Assembly (NCBI GenBank): GCA_035528035.1
Contig: DATKZI010000008.1
Span: 17,011-81,010, forward strand
Direction of reading: 5' to 3'
DNA: 64,000 nucleotides
Source: JABLTI01 sp035528035
GTDB lineage: Archaea > Asgardarchaeota > Heimdallarchaeia > JABLTI01
Shown: positions 62,502-64,000 of the stretch, in pieces
How the letters are laid out: the number at the start of each line of letters is the position of its first letter
How positions within the stretch are numbered: position 1 is the stretch's first letter
The notes under the pieces: generated by a model
The model's input: only the letters and a program-made list of their open reading frames with translations
Databases searched by the model: none
Told to the model about the DNA's origin: nothing
Program-made: the position numbers and the translations under genes

Positions 62502-63182
62502 TCAAGATAATTTCTTCAAGAAACCAGCATCTAAAACAAAAGATTCATCCGCAAATTCACAAACTGAATCGTCATGACTGACTATAATAATTGTCAATTC
62601 ATCATGCTTTAATTTAGTTATTAAATCCCAGATTACTTTCTTATTATCATAATCTAAAGAACCTGTTGGTTCATCTAGAAGTAATAATTTGACATTTTTA
62701 GCTAATATACTTGCTAAAGCCACCCTTTGTTTCTCACCACCACTTAATGTTGTAGGTGGTTTTTTCGCAAATTGCTGAATATCAAAATGGGTTAATAATT
62801 CTTCAGATTTGTTTTTCGCTGTGTTCATTCCTAATCCAGATAAAGATGCTTGTAATTCAATAAAGTCTTTTACAGAGATACCCTTAGGTAGAAAAGGTGT
62901 TTGAAATAAATAACCAATCTGTTTTCGAACATCAGATATTTGTTCTATTGACGATTCAGCTGACAATTCCTGTGAAAGGATTTTACAAAACCCCTTAGAT
63001 TGATGAAGTATTGTTCCAATAATCTGTAATAGAGTTGTTTTTCCCGAACCAGATGGCCCAGTGATAACATAAATCCCTCCCTGTTTGATTTGTAGATTAA
63101 TATCTTTAAGAATATCAATAGTTGTTTCAGTTCTTTTATCGAAAATTGAGTATTGTATATTTCGTAGTTCTACTATTGACAT
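62502..63182 (-). CDS. ABC transporter ATP-binding protein, MacB/LolD-like
   Basis: The 226-aa protein has Walker A TGPSGSGKTTLLQIIG, the Q-loop LFQTPFLPKG, signature TLSGGEKQRVALASI and Walker B LLLLDEPTGSLDYD. Sequence style matches the LolD/MacB group that energises lipoprotein or mechanotransmission-type export permeases. Its start overlaps the next ABC gene by ten bases, so the pair is coupled and may act with the permease whose end lies at the window edge. Confidence 0.9.
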   Translation of the reverse strand: MSIVELRNIQYSIFDKRTETTIDILKDINLQIKQGGIYVITGPSGSGKTTLLQIIGTILHQSKGFCKILSQELSAESSIEQISDVRKQIGYLFQTPFLPKGISVKDFIELQASLSGLGMNTAKNKSEELLTHFDIQQFAKKPPTTLSGGEKQRVALASILAKNVKLLLLDEPTGSLDYDNKKVIWDLITKLKHDELTIIIVSHDDSVCEFADESFVLDAGFLKKLS

Positions 63183-63871
63183 TTTGTAATCCTCCTATTA
63201 TCGATTTTAAACATGGGATTCTTACCAATGATGGAATGATCATGAGTTGCTATTATTATCATCGTATTGAATGAATCATTTAATTTATGAATGGTCTCAA
63301 CAACTTTGTTTTTGTTATTTACATCTAATTGAGCTGCAGGTTCATCGCATAATAGAAGAATTGGTTCATAGATTATACTACAAGCTAATCCTACTCGATG
63401 TAACTCACCACCAGATAAATGAACAGTCTTTCTTTGAAGAATGTTACTAAAATCTAGTAAAGAAGCAATTTCAGCTATTTTTTTGGTGCGCTCTTCTTTT
63501 GGTAATGAAGAATACAAAGTAAGTGTGTAATCCAAATTTTGCTCAACGGTTAAAAGCATTGAAAGATACTTGACTGGGAATTGATCCATAAAACCTAACC
63601 TTTGTAAATAATCAGCTTTCTTTTTCCCTTTTAATCTATGAATAGCTATATCGTCTAAGAGAAGTTCCCCAGCATTTATTGGTTCGAGAGAAGAAATTAT
63701 TCGAAAGAGAGTGGTTTTACCTGATCCTGAAACACCTACTATAAAATTTGGTTTCTCTGATGTCATCTCAAATGATGTCCCAGCAAATAAAGGAATATTT
63801 GTTTCCTCTTTGGAGGGATGAGGAAATATTTTGGTTAGTTCAAGAGCTTTAAGGATTTTAGTTTCAACCAA
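63173..63871 (-). CDS. ABC transporter ATP-binding protein, MacB/LolD-like
   Basis: The 232-aa protein has Walker A GVSGSGKTTLFRII, signature HLSGGELHRVGLACS and Walker B LLLCDEPAAQLDV. It is a paralogue-like partner of the downstream ABC gene, which overlaps it by ten bases. The TTG at 63871 has GAGGTG upstream. Both ATPases probably serve the same MacB/FtsX-type permease; two different ATPase genes in one unit suggest a heterodimeric ATPase. Confidence 0.9.
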   Translation of the reverse strand: MVETKILKALELTKIFPHPSKEETNIPLFAGTSFEMTSEKPNFIVGVSGSGKTTLFRIISSLEPINAGELLLDDIAIHRLKGKKKADYLQRLGFMDQFPVKYLSMLLTVEQNLDYTLTLYSSLPKEERTKKIAEIASLLDFSNILQRKTVHLSGGELHRVGLACSIIYEPILLLCDEPAAQLDVNNKNKVVETIHKLNDSFNTMIIIATHDHSIIGKNPMFKIDNRRITKCQ

Positions 63872-63883
63872 TTTTTACACCTC

Positions 63884-64000
63884 TTATTCCGGATGACGAT
63901 AAAGCAAGCTTAAGTTAATTCGTTTTAAATTCAAATACTCAGCAATTCCTTGAATTACAAGTATTAAAGGATAGATGAATAGTAAAAGGAGAATATTTAC
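63884..64000 (-). CDS. C-terminal end of a membrane protein, probably the ABC permease, cut by window edge
   Basis: An open frame from base 64000 ends with TAA at 63884. The 38 visible residues contain a hydrophobic helix followed by a polar tail (starting VNILLLLFIYPLILVIQGIA and ending LLYRHPE). It lies 12 bases upstream of the ABC ATPase gene and on the same strand, so it is most likely the permease of that operon. Confidence 0.6.
   Translation of the reverse strand, partial: VNILLLLFIYPLILVIQGIAEYLNLKRINLSLLYRHPE

Noticed and set aside
1..64000. CRISPR arrays, IS elements, integrases or prophage genes
   Set aside because: No repeated direct repeats with spacers, transposase or integrase motif was seen anywhere.

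Overview
The window is AT-rich archaeal chromosomal DNA (about one-third G+C by eye), densely coded on both strands. Archaeal ancestry is shown by ribosomal proteins L10e, L1 and P0-type L10, NOB1, Alba, Sec61-beta, cyclic 2,3-diphosphoglycerate synthetase, an SMC/ScpA pair and a tRNA-Pro whose intron sits in a textbook bulge-helix-bulge. A Roadblock/LC7-like protein, a RING/PHD-like zinc finger, several zinc-ribbon coiled-coil proteins, a caspase-fold secreted protein and a heliorhodopsin together suggest an Asgard archaeon, possibly of the Heimdall group. That lineage call is inference; no rRNA is present. I saw no transposon, CRISPR array, prophage or replication origin.

Layout. 1-9.5 kb: the 3' part of a very large SF2 helicase, a small winged-helix regulator, a RING/PHD-like protein with a coiled-coil neighbour, an AbrB/ACT-like protein, a double winged-helix regulator, a zinc-ribbon coiled-coil protein, ribosomal L10e and a DUF2072-type zinc-ribbon protein. 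9.5-20 kb: a PPC-domain protein, a coiled-coil protein, a TIM-barrel protein, the L1-L10 operon with a strong terminator and a possible L1-binding leader hairpin, an NAD kinase-NOB1-unknown operon, tRNA-Pro(CGG), a TPR protein, a nucleotidyltransferase and a Roadblock protein. 20-25 kb: SMC and ScpA (chromosome condensation) and Sec61-beta. 25-35 kb: an envelope region with MoxR-DUF58-membrane protein facing a DUF4129-type membrane pair, a DUF4139 protein, and a DUF4430 / secreted protein / ECF S-component set.

35-46 kb: an orphan peptide-ABC ATPase, a ferredoxin, parvulin, HypE, a CBS protein, Alba (preceded by a possible 57-aa small ORF), an alkaline-phosphatase-superfamily enzyme, an M28-like peptidase, a PfkB kinase and a protein with five zinc ribbons. 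46-54 kb: the most distinctive stretch. A steroid-5-alpha-reductase-like membrane protein, a Rieske oxygenase, a geranylgeranyl-reductase/FixC flavoprotein, a FixX-like ferredoxin, an SCP2 lipid carrier and a stand-alone E2-type acyltransferase lead into a heliorhodopsin divergent from a class II CPD photolyase. The content points to isoprenoid or polycyclic lipid redox chemistry beside light sensing and UV repair.

54-64 kb: QueE-QueC (7-deazaguanine/archaeosine), PyrE, cyclic-DPG synthetase, an unknown four-cysteine protein, a hyperacidic 36-aa mini-gene, an Lrp-like regulator, two divergent secreted proteins (one caspase-like), an alkylguanine methyltransferase and two ABC ATPases with the end of a probable permease cut by the window edge.
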